From Bryum argenteum (Eukaryota; Streptophyta; Bryopsida; Bryales; Bryaceae): a stretch of 64,000 bases of DNA. Of the stretch, positions 44,301 through 56,398 are shown piece by piece; the stretch's first letter is position 1, and the number at the start of each line of letters is the position of its first letter. The notes below the pieces were generated by a model that saw nothing but the letters and a program-made list of their open reading frames with translations, was not told where the DNA came from and searched no databases. The position numbers and the translations under genes are program-made. The DNA is taken from contig CM073323.1 of assembly GCA_037043015.1 (NCBI GenBank), positions 28,610,758 through 28,674,757 of the forward strand, written 5' to 3'.

Positions 44301-44316
44301 CACATGGCTCTGTGCA
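44301..44316. repeat. LINE 1 target-site duplication, copy at the LINE 3' end
   Basis: CACATGGCTCTGTGCA; the identical 16 bp are at 51658-51673. Confidence 0.9.
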
Positions 44317-44531
44317 TTGAAAGCCCTTTTCGGGAGGTATAAATTGAAAAAGTTACATTCACCTCTGGGAGAGGTGCGAGGCCCGCGGGAACGGGTCTGA
44401 GGCCCGCGGGAACTGAGAGCCTGGGCTGCTATGAGGGGCTTGCCTGAACAGTCTTGCAGGTATTGAGCTCTTCGAGGATCGAAGGTCATCGGGCAAGCCG
44501 TGCCTTGATCGGCCGTTAACTAAGGAGTCTA

Positions 44532-47500
44532 CTAACTGGTTAATGATTGTCTCTCGCTAATTGCTCGGCTTCGTCGACGCCCGGGCGGACGTTGAGGGGG
44601 GTGACTGCTAGCGCCCACTCTCTCGGCGTCGGAAGTGAAGATACGTTCGAGGCCCCGCGTCGGAGTCGGAGTGGGACGGGTCTGTTGGTTTGGCGTGGCG
44701 CCCTCTGTTGGTGGCCCTGTCAATACGGGTGTGCGGCGACCCGATCGGCTGTGGTAGTCGCGAGGCAAGTACTCGGACTAGGGGCGGGTGCCAGTAGGGG
44801 TGCCTCCACCGTCGGAGCGAGAATAAGTCGCCCACATACCCAAATTTCCATGAATCGTTGTTCCATCGTCGCGTGTGCCTCCGAGGCCCGCTTGCGCTTA
44901 TGTAGCGCCGGAGCTCCCTCCAGGCCCCATGCCGACCGCTTTGTGATCCGCCATGATCGGAAAATTGCTACGCCTAACGTGGAAGAGTCCCGACCGTAAG
45001 TCGTACTCACAATCTTTGGCACCAAAGTGACCATAGGAGGCGGAACGGATGATCGACCAAGGAGTTTCTTGGTTAATTACGCAAGATTTGGCGTTTTCCA
45101 AATTGTGTCATCCGCCGCTTGCTCGCGACCACCGGGCATGGTCTCCCTAAGTGGCCGTATAAGACCGACTCCCGGTGAGAAAACTCGGGGAGCCCCGCGA
45201 TGGAGCGGATACGCCCGCAGCGGCGCCCGGCAATCGTAACTCCCGGGCAATCGAACAAGGCATGGGTCATTGTCGCATGACTCCACACCCTGGCATAAGG
45301 TGCGGACCCGTCCCGACCAATTCTTCGCCTCCGTCTCCCACCGAGCCCTCGGCTACGACAAGCCAAAGCATCCCGCTAATCTTCCCGGGAAGCCAATAAT
45401 GCCATAACGTGTTGAAAAATCGCTTTACATTTGGATGGGGAGTAGCCTTGGGCTATCATCCAAGTGTTAAATCGAAGTTGTCTACATTCTTTGGTCCACC
45501 AGGATCCCAGTATCCTCGCTTTGTAGAATAGTCGAAGAAATGGGATTCCTTCAGATCCTCAAGCGTCGCATTACGACCACTCCTTCGGATCGAAAGGAAG
45601 TCGCTTTGACGCGGCCACCGTCATATGCACAAATGATGTTGTCCTTATCAAAGTCGGGGGGGTTAAAGCCCTTGGCTGAGCCATTCGAGCTCATCATGGT
45701 GACTCGGGCTGCTGAAAATGGGCGGGGCGGCAGAGGGTGCGGCGTTGCGTTTGTCAGGTGAAGCCTAATCGCCGGGTCAAGTCGGAATTGTCTCCCTGTC
45801 CATCCATCATCGGAGCCGGTGTGGAGCAAGTAGAATTCCGCCTCTTGGTCAGGGACCGGGTCCATGATCACCCAGTCACCTTCCTTTCTAGGATGCTGGA
45901 CCGAGAGGTCAAAAGCCTCCGAGCAGGCCGATATCATATCTTCATATAATTCATGCATGCAGGGCGATCTGGTTAGCCTCTGGAGCGCATGCTCTGAAAT
46001 GAAACTGTAATTTTCTTCGATCCAAAGATCCTTAACTGCATTGAGTCCCTTCCTGGACCAGTTCCGATACCTGGATCGGCGGGCAACTCCCATTGGCTGG
46101 TCTTGAGCATCGCGGATGAGCGGGTTCAGGAAAAGGGGCTGGCGAAGCTGCTCTTCAAAGCAAGTTGGCGCGAGTCTGCGAAGCCCTTTACAGATGGGTA
46201 GCCATGCTGTCCAGATAGCTTGCCACAAGGATGAACCCTGTGGGGCAGCCTTCGGGATCGAACACAGCCAACCGCTCGTGGCTCCCCAGCTGCCATCTCG
46301 CCGGAGTTCGAGGTGAGACAGCCGGTGCCGGATGAAAGTTTTCCAGGGTTCTGGACCCGGGGTTAAAGCTCGTACCAGCATTTTGGCAAGCAAGGCTCTG
46401 GTTTGCGAGTACGGATCAAAAATCTTGATACCTCCCCGGATAGTAGGGATAATCGATGTGTCCCAGGCCACCCTCGCTCGTGCTCGCCGGTTAGGATCAC
46501 CGCACCATATGAAGTTGCGCACGAGGGTGCGCACTTTGAGTAGGATCCCTTTCGAGATGTCGCAGCACGAGGCAAAGTACCAGATGCTCGCAAGTACAAC
46601 CTGATTGGCTATCGAATTCGGCCTCGCTAGCGAGAGATTGCGGCGATTCCACGTCGTCAACTTACTTCGAACTTGCTGCATTATCTTGTTGTCTTTTTCC
46701 CGCTGCGAGATGCCACTCCCGAACGGGAAGCCGAGGTACTTCGTGGAAGTGCCTTCGGCAACCAGATGAGCCCAATGTCTTCGCCCCACGTCCACGTCCT
46801 TGGCCTCGCGCGAAAGCCTGAGAGAGCTAGTCTTACTCCAATTGATCTTTGCTCCGGAAACTTTACGAGAAAAGGTCTATCACTTCATGAGCGCGCCGGA
46901 GATTGGCTGCCGTACCTTGCAAGTAGAGGCGGTATCATCCGCATAACATTGAATTTCGACGATGGATCCATCGCGGCAAAGACCATGCCCTTAACTTGAT
47001 AGGATGGGTCGTTTCATCATATGTGCTAAAACGTCCGAGAGATAAAAGGTAGAGATAAGGAGCGGCGGACAACCTTGGCGCACCGAGCGCTGCAGCTCAA
47101 ACTTTTCTAACCGCTTGCCATTTATCGGGATGGATGAGGTCGCTCCTCGGTAGAGAGATGACGTCCGGAGACCCATCTGTTTCCGAAGCCTAATTTCTTC
47201 AATGTGGCTTCAAGAAAAGACCAATTGACTCGTCATATGCTTTCTCAAATCCAGAGAAAGGATGACAATGTCTTGGTTGCTTTTCGGCCCGATCAATTGC
47301 CTCCCGGGCCAAGAAGACATTGTCAAAAATGCTCCGCCACTTTACGAATGCAGTTTGCGTTGGGAGAATGCATTCCGGCAGTAAAGGCTGGATGCGGTTA
47401 GCCAACACCTTTGCAATGAGCTTATATAGGCTGGTAAGAACCGCTATCGGTCTTGAGTTCTTCAGTAGCGACTGTGTGCCACCCTTGGGAATCAGCGACG

Positions 47501-49102
47501 TAATTCCATAAAGGATTGATGGGTCCAGTTTCCCTTCGTCTAGGGAGCTCTGGATGAATTCCACTAGGTCGGGTCCAATCGTGCCCCAGAGTTCCCTCAG
47601 AAGCTCTGGTGGGATGGCATCATGACCGGCTGCTTTGTTTGCTGGAATTTCCTTTAGAGCCGCTCGGACTTCTACTGACGTGATGGGGGCCGTCAGAGTC
47701 ATGTTGGTCGCTTCTGTGACCCGCCTGGGCACACTCCTGAGGCAGGTCAGGCGCCCTTGCTCGTTGTGCTCAACGAGCTGATCGTTGGTATACAGATCCA
47801 GGTAGTATCGCCTGACGTAGTGCTCGATTTCGGCTGGCTCCCGAAGTGACCGGCCGTTGTCCAGTAGCTCCACTATGTTTGCTTTCTTGCCGAGCTGCTT
47901 GTGAAACTCAAAGAATTCGCGTGAGCATCGATCTCCAACGAAATTCCAGTTGGCCGCCGCTCTGTTACGAGTGAGTTCCAGTTTGGAAAGCCGGATTTCT
48001 TCCAGATTCGCTTGGGCCGAGTTGAGCTGGTCCCACGCCTCCAGGTTTGACCACTCTTGCTCTAGCTTACTTTCGGCTTCCACTGTGGCTGCGAATTCTT
48101 TCTCGTAGGTGTCACGGTTTGCTCTTTTCTGGTCCCCCGAGATGCTCTCACTAATTCGCCGTATTTGCTCCAGGGCCGTGAGGATGCGAGTGCTCTTGGT
48201 CCAGGGACCTGGCTCTCTCATGGCAGCCGTCCACGAGGCTGAGAATCTAGTCAGGGCTCCATCGTCATGAACGAGGCGCCTGTTGAAGGCCGGGTGTTGC
48301 TTGGTGCGAGTCCTAGAGAGAGGAATCGAGAGAAAAGCTCCGGCATGGTCGGAGATATGCCTTATCGTTGGCCAGATTCCGTGTCGTCCGCCTAAGCATC
48401 TGATGCCAGCAGGGACGTAATAGCGGTCCAGGCGTGACCAAGTCGGCTGCGGTCGCTCCCGACGCCAGGTGTGTCGCTTATTGCCTATGCGGCGATATTC
48501 ATGTGCAGAGAAGCCATCTGGACTCCTAGCCGGACCAAGAGCCGACTCCAGGTGGTAGCCTCACGCCTTCCTATGTTGCGGGCATGGAAGCCTGCGGATC
48601 TGTCCTCTTCGATTTCCGTCATGTTGAAGTCACCTCCTAATATCCAATCAGCTGCCGGAAGGTCGAAGTTTAGCAAGGCCTCCCAGAAGCGGCCCCGTGG
48701 CCCCGGTTCGTTTGGGGCATAAACGTTGAGTATGCCTATCTTTTGTCTGTTGATTTCTAAAATCAAGTATTGAGCACGACCTTCGATTGCAACGCCGCTG
48801 GTGACGATGAATTTGGAAAAGGTCCGGGATACAATGATTCCTGTCCCAGCATGAAATCTATCTCCAGCTGCAGTGTATAAAGCGTTATTCCAGTAGCTTT
48901 GGCCACCTCGAAATTGTACCTGGTGAGTCTGTTGGAAGCAATCCTCTAAGGAGAAGCAGTGCTCCTGTAGCATAAGTATCTCCGTACGTGGGAGAGCGCA
49001 CCGAATGAAGCTGCGAATCTCACAACGTTTGCGAACACCGTGGATACCCTGCCCTAGGCTGCGGATATTCCACGTTGTGATCGTGAGTTCCGGAACTATC
49101 AT
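44532..49102 (-). pseudogene. LINE 1 ORF2 (endonuclease-reverse transcriptase), broken
   Basis: It starts at ATG 49102, overlapping the ORF1 stop. Endonuclease motifs TWNIRSLGQG, QEHCFS, VYAPNE and GGDFNMTE are in the first frame (to 48485). RT segments follow in other frames: NKAAGHDAIPPELL and PIAVLTSLYKLIAKVLANR (48221-47199), RSVRQGCP (about 47080) and a YADDTA box at about 46945. A long C-terminal frame is at 46795-45551, and later pieces match the zinc-binding tail of LINE 2 (ALFDCP; LGVAIFRSW; AHATMEQRF). At least five frameshifts make it inactive. The RT core aspartate segment reads FSGFEKAYD instead of LLLDFEKAYD. Confidence 0.85.
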
Positions 49103-51453
49103 TCAGGGAGAATGGGGTGAATGCCATCGGAATCTGCTTCCGTTTGGCTCTCGGCAGTCAATGCCTCCGGTAGAGGGTGGCTGTCTAGTTCCGGTGTCCC
49201 AGCATCCCTTAGCTTCTTAAAGCCTGGGCGTTGCGGTGAGGCGTCTGTCTCCTGGAAATTGGAGCCTCCGAGTAGCGTTATCAAATTGGCCGTCTGGTCA
49301 TCGAGTTGTTGGAGGGTAGCTACCTCCGAGTTTGCAAGGAAATCCTGAATCTCCTCCTGCACCTCGTCCCAGCGGAAGTCTGTCGGCTTTGCAAGTACTA
49401 GTTCATCGGCGGTGAGTGGTATGCAAGCCAGGATGACACAATGGCAGTTGTCGTCGGCATCTTCCACCCATTTGTAGCACCAAACTGCATCTTCCCAACT
49501 TTTCATTGGATTGTGCAAGTTGTTTTTGTTGGAGATAATATCTCGTATGGCCAAGGAGGTTTCGTTGACGATGTGGTTCCTGGCTTCTGTTTCGGTCCAA
49601 GTGTTCCTGTTCTCCACTACAGAGAGCTGGCGGAAGGAGATTGCTGAGGCTCTTGACGAAAGAGTCGGTGTTAGAACCGTGAAGATAGGCTGGCCAGCCG
49701 TGATGAGGACCGGGAAAATGCGCCCGCGCTTGGACTTGTACTGGTGAGAATTTTGCAACCCAGCTGCGTCCCAGAAGGAATCTGGGATGGAGGTGGTGCG
49801 ATGACCATTCACTGCTGAATGCCCTTTTTTGCCAATGATTGGCGGAGGGGTCGGCTTGGGCTGTGGTACATTCCTCCCGTGCTTGGCCCTCCCAGGACGA
49901 AACTCGAAACTCTCGTTCCAGTTGACTCTGTGTCAGGGCGGTCATTCTCCCTTGCAGGTGCCTGCTCTCTCTCTCTAGGGCCTGAGCGTCCCGTGGAAGG
50001 CATTGTGTCGGCCGAGAGCTCCATCGTCTCGAGTATGGGCTTTTGGTTAGCTTCTGGGAGTCTGTTTCCACGGAAGCTACGGCTCTGGGACGGGAACGCA
50101 TTGAGGTCCATGGAGGGAGCGGGAGTCGTCTGAGAGGGCTGGCCTTTGGCCGGCGTGCTCGGGACCGTCTTTGAAAACGTTCGCGGTTGGCGTTGAGAGT
50201 CAGCTGGGCGGCTCGTGGAGCTGTCTCTTAATGCTGCGGGTGCCGGGGGCAGGGGTGTGTTGGCACCTGCTTCGATATCTGTAGGTGGGGGCTCCGTGAG
50301 AGGCTCTCGCGCGGTCTTTGGGACGTCCCGGTGGATCGATTGGGGGGGCACTGCGGGGGAGCGCGCATAGGTGTGTGTTTTGACCCATTCTTTGGTGTAT
50401 GGGGCTCTCCGTTTCCTTGCTGTCCCGTGGTCTGGTTCCTCGCCCCGAGTGGCTGGAAGTTGGGGTTGGTCTAGTGCCGTTGGACGCGAGCGTCAGGCCA
50501 GTACCCCCTTCGTGAATTGTTCCTTGCGTCTGGTGGCCGTCTGGGACGGGGCCGCCCTCTTGGCCCTCCTGGTCCTCCCTCTCTGTGAGCATTTCGGGGA
50601 TTGAGGGGGCAGGTTCGAGAAGTGTGACCGATGAGCATGATGACTCGCGACTTTGGTTCGGTCTTCCCGTCACTAGGACCTTGTGCTCCAAGTCTGGATC
50701 TCCGTCTGTGCCCTGTACCTTAATCCGGTCCGGGATGATCGTCGAAGCTTTAACTAGTACTTTGATTCGCGGTCCCGTTGTACGCCCCGCATACGATCCT
50801 TGATCGTCATAATAAAGCACCTTGCCATATTTCTCGCCCATGATCGTGAGGCACTCCTCATTTTCGCGATACATGCTCAACCCTAGGAATTGAATCCATA
50901 TTGGGTACTCCAGGCATTGCGATGATGCCGGATCGAAGGAGGAGAATCCGGCGCTAAATGGCGTGATAGGAACCTCCTTCCCTTCAAAGAAGTAGGCTCT
51001 GGCAAGTGCCTGCTTAACTCCATCTTCCGCTGCAAAGGTGGCTTCGAAGTAGCCGTTACCAATGAGGGCGCAGTCTGTGAAGGATGCGTGGAGAGTCGAG
51101 CTGCACCATTCTTTCAGGATGTCATATCCAGGACTTGGTCCTGGGATCTGGCCCAGAACTACGAGTTGTTTGGCCGATTGCTTGTGTTTGCGGAATACAT
51201 TGTGTTCCGTATCAGAGAAGGTCATGAGCGGGACCTCTTTCACGCAGTTCGACTGTGCAGCACCGTCACCCTGCTGCCGCTGCTGCTGGGCTGTCAAGTG
51301 CGCCGGCGTCCGATCAGGAGTCAGATCCATGGCGTGCGGCTGCCCACATGCTACTTCCTCTTCAAGCGCAGTCACTTGTTCAGAACCAGTTGCTTGGTCG
51401 TTGCGATGAGCAGTGTCCTGGGTGACTTCCCGAGCGCGCAGTGACGAGGCCAT
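49099..51453 (-). pseudogene. LINE 1 ORF1, broken
   Basis: The first frame (51453-50200) has an N-terminal variable part and then a DUF4283-like region (GPSPGYDILKEWC, GNGYFEATF, YPIWIQFLGL, GPRIKVLV). Just where LINE 2 has its CCHC knuckle the frame departs (GRPNQSRESS), so the knuckle is lost. Further frames at 50351-49809 and 49812-49099 carry the C-terminal domain (KRGRIFPVLITAG, TEAEARNHIVNE, CYKWVEDADD). ORF1 normally binds RNA and acts as a chaperone. Confidence 0.8.
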
Positions 51454-51657
51454 AGATGCGGGAATCCTGGAGAAAGACGCGATGGATCCTTGGGAACTGA
51501 GCCCTAATCACTCTGCTCCTCTGCTGATTGCGTGATAGAGATTCCAGCGAGGGGCTTTCACATTCGTGGTGAGATTCAGACAGATCGAGAGTGGAACCCT
51601 AATCTGTGTCGCACCATGAGCGCCCACCCTCGCTCACCGCTCCCCTGGACCGTAACC

Positions 51658-51673
51658 CACATGGCTCTGTGCA
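51658..51673. repeat. LINE 1 target-site duplication, copy at the LINE 5' end
   Basis: CACATGGCTCTGTGCA, identical to 44301-44316; followed by ACGTGGCGGTCTATGTGG as in the empty site of arm 2. Confidence 0.9.
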
Positions 51674-51713
51674 ACGTGGCGGTCTATGTGGACCGGCCTC
51701 GTAGCCGTTTGGA

Positions 51714-51728
51714 TGTCAGATTAATGCA
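51714..51728. repeat. LINE 2 target-site duplication, copy at the LINE 3' end
   Basis: TGTCAGATTAATGCA; identical 15 bp at 58909-58923. The same sequence occurs once in arm 2 at about 62323-62337 (complement). Confidence 0.9.
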
Positions 51729-51819
51729 TTGAAGGCCCTTTTTCGGGAGAATTAAAATTGGAGTAACCAGTTTACATGGCCTAGGGCCGGTCATGCGAGA
51801 AATAGAGAGAGGGAACTTT

Positions 51820-54800
51820 CTATCGGGAGTCTACCCAAAAAGCTGCCTGTGCAGCCAAGTCTGAAGCTGACTGAAGGTCATCGGGGAGGTCCGGACCTTG
51901 TTCTTCGGGTTCTGCCTGGTTCAAGATATCGACTGTGAGAAGAGCTATCTCGTCAGGCTGCCGCACATCCATAGGAGTGACTGGAGCCGCCCAAGCACGC
52001 GGCGTTGCTCGAGGTGAAATGCCTGATCCGCTCCTGGCGGAGTCGGAGTGAGCAGGCTGGTATCCTACTACCGCTCCGAGGTTTGTACGACGATCGATGC
52101 GGGTAGAGGCCATATGTGTACTGTACTCCTGAGGTAAGAACTCAGGGCTCGGAGCAGGGTGCCAGTGCGGTCTTCCCTGATCTGTGCAAAATACATTGCC
52201 TTGCGACCAGATGGCAAGAAATCGCTGCTCCATGGCGGCATGCTTTTCTGCCTTCCGCTTTTTACGGTATCGCTGTAGCTCACGCCACGCGCCCATGCCT
52301 ACTTGCACTGTGATCTTCCATGTCCTAAACATCGCCACACCAAGGTGAAAGATGCCTGATCGCAGATCAAACTCACAGAGTTGACACCACAAACACCACA
52401 ACAGTGTTGATCTCATGACCAACCAGGGGGTTTCTTCGTTGATAATGCACTTTGCTCCTGCATCCCATGTGGTGTCACTATCCTCTTCTTCATCTGTAGC
52501 TGGATTGCCTAGCTGACCAAGTGTTACTGAGATCCAATCCCGCAAGCCGGGATGCGCTCCTGTGATATGCCGTAAGTGCCTCATCTGCTGCCAAGCTGGT
52601 GCAACAACTGGACACTCGAAAAGAGCATGAGCGGCCGTCTGGATGATGTTCCCCGGACAGAAAGGGCAAGTTCCTGCATGGCCCAATCTTCGCCTCCAAG
52701 CTCCTACAGGCAATCCTTCTGCAATTGCCAACCAAACAGTAGCACTCACCTTTCTTGGGATCCAGTGGTGCCATAAACGCTGAAAGATTTGATTTCGTTG
52801 CCTCAACGAGTAGCCTTCATGCTCCAACCACGCGTCAAGTCTCAGGGAGCCTTGACGCTTCCAATTCCATTCTTTGGGATCGAATGGTAGGTTCTTGGTT
52901 CGACCAGAGCCATATGCCCATAAGTTGTGCTTGGCATTGAACACCGTGGGATTGTAGTCTTGCACTTTCCCGGTAACACCAATAAGGATGATGCGTGCGT
53001 CTGTGAGAGCACGTAAAGGGAGCGGTCTTGGCTCCGGCGACATTAGCAATAGTTTGTCACTGCCGATGACTTTGCGATACCTCCACGCAGACCATTCGCC
53101 TTCCTCCATCGAGTTCAACAAATAGAATTCTGGGGGTGAGCCATCAGACTCCGAAGCTAGCCAATCACCTGTTTTATGCGGCCGTTGCAACTCAAGTTGG
53201 AAAGCCTCAGAGCATGCTGATGTCACTTCAGCATGTAGGCATGCAATGTGATGTGATCGTGTTCTCAAGTAAAGTGCACGTTCTGAGATGAAAGCATAGT
53301 TTTCTTCCAGCCAAATGTCTTGTACTGCAAGTATCCCTTTGGAAGTCCAGTTGCGGTACTTGGATCTTCGGTCCACTCCCAAAGGAGTGCCGTTTGTGTT
53401 GGTGATGTGAGGATTAAGGAACAATTGCTGGCGAAGTTGCTCACCGTGCGTTTCTGGCTTAAGTTTGAGTAACCCCTTTCTGATGGGAACCCACGCAGGC
53501 CATATTGTTTGCCACAAACCAGAGCCTTGCGGGATTGCCTTTGGAACAGAGCTAGCACAGCCATCCTGCGGACTTACCCCAGTCACCATCTCTCCTGGGA
53601 GCAAGATTTGCAAGGCGGTGACGTACGAAGGTTTTCCACGGCTCTGGTCCAGGTACGAGCGCTCTGACGATCATCTTAGTTAACATCGCCTTTGTTTGTG
53701 CCAGTGGGTCAAATATTTTGATTCCACCTCTGCTCGTGGGAATCACTGCGGTGTCCCATGCTACTCTTGCCCGCGCTTTGCGGCTCGGATCACCACCCCA
53801 TATGAAATTTCGTACTAGAGTTCGAACCTTCAGTAGCGTTCCCTTCGTGATGTCGCAACATGAGGAGAAGTACCAAATGCTGGCCAATACCACTTGGTTG
53901 GCAATCAAAATGCGTCCGGCTAGAGACAAGTGTCGAGTGTACCAGGTATTCATCTTACTGCGCACCTGCTGGAGAACTTTGTCATCTCTCACCTGCTGTG
54001 GAACTCTTTTTCCGAACGGAAATCCCAGATACCTAGTCGAACTACCCGTGTCTAGCCAGGTCAAGCCGAGGCCCTCTCCCCATGACCAGGAACGAGGTGT
54101 GTCAGCAGTCCAGATAGCCTTCGTCTTATCCCAGTTCAACTTTGCTCCAGATGCTTTACAAAATTTGTCGATGACTACAAAAGCTCTTTGCAGATTCTCT
54201 TGAGTGCCATTGAGAAAAAGTGCCGTGTCGTCGGCAAAGCATTGAATTCTAACCTCTGTTTCGTCTGGGAGCTTCATTCCTTCTACATGGTACTGTGCAT
54301 CGTTGATCATGTAGGACATTACGTCTGAGATGAAGAGATATAGATAAGGTGCCAGGGGGCAGCCTTGGCGCACCGATCTTTCAAGCTGGAACTTTTCCAG
54401 TCTCTTGCCATTGAGAAGGATCGACGATGTTGCATCGCGATACAGCGAGGATGTCCAAGTTATCCACTTGTCCGCGAACCCTAGCTTCTGCATCGATTCT
54501 TCAAGAAAAGTCCAATTAACGCGATCATAAGCTTTTTCAAAATCCAACAGTAGAATAGCAATTTCTTGACCGCTTTCGTTTGCCCAGTCAATTGCCTCTC
54601 GTGCCAGAAACACATTATCTAGAATACATCGGTTCTTGACGAATGCAGTCTGGGTGGGGAGCACGCAATCTTGTAAGATTGGCTGAATTCGGTTAGCGAG
54701 AGCTTTAGCGATAAGCTTGTAGAGTGCCGTAAGCACTGAGATGGGCCTCAGATTCTTGAGGAGCGACTGGGATCCTCCCTTAGGAATCAACGAGGTAATG

Positions 54801-56398
54801 CCATGCTTGATGGATGCTTCCAGTTCTCCTATCTCCAGCGCTTTTGTGATGTAGGATAAGAGGTCCTCGCCGATGTGTGACCAAAGTTCCAAAAGCAGCT
54901 CCGGCGGTATGGCATCATGACCAGCCGCTTTGTGTGGTGGAATATCTTGTAGAGCTTTTTTCAGTTCCGCTAAAGTGAATGGAGCTGTGAGCATCTCATT
55001 CATTGCCAGAGTGACTTTTCTGGGTACGCTTTGCAAGCAGGCAGCCCTTGCGGCTACATTTTGTTCAACTTGGGCGTCGTTGGTGTACAGCGAGACATAG
55101 TATTGTCTCACGTATCGCTCGATATCTGCAGGCGAGCGCAACACTCGACCATTGTCCACCAGATCTACAATGGAGGCTTTCTGAGAGAGATCCTTGTGGA
55201 ATTCAAAGAATTCGCGTGAGCATCTGTCGCCCACAAAGTTCCAGTTGGCCGCTGCTTTGTTGCGCGAGATTTCCAGTTTGGAGAGTCGAATTTCTTCGAG
55301 CTTGGCCTGAGCAGCATTCAGTTGAGCCCAAGCTGAGAGATCGTGCCAATCCTGCTCTAGTCGAGCTTCGGCCTCAGATGTTTCGGCGAACTGCAGACGG
55401 TAAGCCTCCTGCGTGGCCTTGCGACGGTGTAGAGAGATAGTCTCGCTTGTGCGGCGTATCTGTTCTAGCGCTGTCAGAATCCGTGTTCCCATGGTGTGGT
55501 CTCCGGGTTCATTCATAGCCGATGACCAAGCTTTTGAAAAGCTATCTTGGGCTGACTCATCAAGGATCAGGTGTCGATTGAATCCTGGTCGTTTGGCTTT
55601 TCGCTGCTGCGTTAATGGAATTTGCAGGAAGACTCCGGCGTGGTCGGAGATATGGGAAATGTGAGCCCAGATTCCATGACGCCCTCCTCTTTGGCGGATG
55701 CTTGCTGGCGTGTAAAAACGATCCAACCTTGACCAGGTCGGGATGGGCTTCTCCCGCCGCCAAGTATGGCGCTTATCTCCCATTTTTCTATACTCATCTG
55801 AGTAGAAAACATCCGTCACTCCCAGATGGAGAATGAAACGTCCCCAGGCTGAAGTTTCTCTTCTTCCTACATTGCGGTTGTGATAACCGACTGACCGATC
55901 CTCGGACGTTTCCGTCATGTTGAAGTCACCGCCTAGTATCCACTCTGCTTCCGGAAGAATGGCATTTGAGAGAGCTTCCCAAAACCTAGCGCGGGAACCC
56001 GTCTCGTTAGGTGCGTAGATATTCATGATCCCAATCTTTTCTCGGTTCAGCTCCAATATGATGTACTGAGCACGTCCTTCTAGCAGGACGCCCTTCGCTA
56101 CCACCTTGTTAGCAAAATTTCGAGACACTAGAATGCTAGTCCCAGCGTGAAATTTTCCGCCATCTGAACTGTACAAGGCGACATTCCAGAAGCTTTCGCC
56201 TCCTTTAAAATGTAGAGGTTTGGTCAACTTGAGGCAATCCTCAAGTGAGAAGCAGTGTTCCTGCAAGAGCAGGATTTCTATGTGAGGTTGGGCACGTCTC
56301 AGGAAAGACCTGATCTCGCTTCGTTTCCGCACTCCATGCACACCTTGGCCTAGGCTCCGGATGTTCCATGAAGCTACTGTTAGCTCTTGTGCTATCAT
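51820..56398 (-). pseudogene. LINE 2 ORF2: endonuclease, reverse transcriptase, zinc-binding tail
   Basis: Frame one (56398-53552, 948 codons) has an AP-type endonuclease with SWNIRSLGQG (residues 10-19), QEHCF (46-50), GGDFNMT (156-162) and SDH (251-253). The reverse transcriptase follows: KAAGHDAIPPELL (about 490-502), LRPISVLTALYKLIAKALAN (550-569), LLLDFEKAYD (616-625), RSVRQGCPLAP (674-684) and FADDTALF (721-728). At about 53560, after GWLC, a single frameshift moves to the frame ending at 51820. This carries a Cys/His region (GTCPFCPG, HALFECP) of the zf-RVT type. The intact protein would be about 1,530 residues. It would nick target DNA and copy LINE RNA; as read here only a truncated protein is made. 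ATG overlaps the ORF1 stop (ATGA). Confidence 0.88.

Larger units (their letters stand above)
42695..44316. repeat. Inverted-duplication arm 1 (continues at 51658-51728)
   Basis: Near-identical, inverted, to about 62325-64000 (positions add to about 106,694). It includes the start of the copy-2 gene and its upstream 1.5 kb. Beyond 44316 the homology is broken by LINE 1, resumes at 51658-51728, and is broken again by LINE 2. Conserved open frames within it (such as 43199-43522) have no coding support beyond the duplication. Confidence 0.9.
44317..51657 (-). mobile_element. LINE 1: full-length but decayed L1-type retrotransposon
   Basis: Bounded by 16-bp duplications. On the minus strand it holds a 5' leader (51657-51454), ORF1, ORF2 and a 3' end reading CTCCCGAAAAGGGCTTTCAA without poly(A). 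ORF order and motifs match LINE 2, but many frameshifts are present. It sits in arm 1 of the inverted duplication, while arm 2 keeps the empty site at about 62379-62395. Confidence 0.9.
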
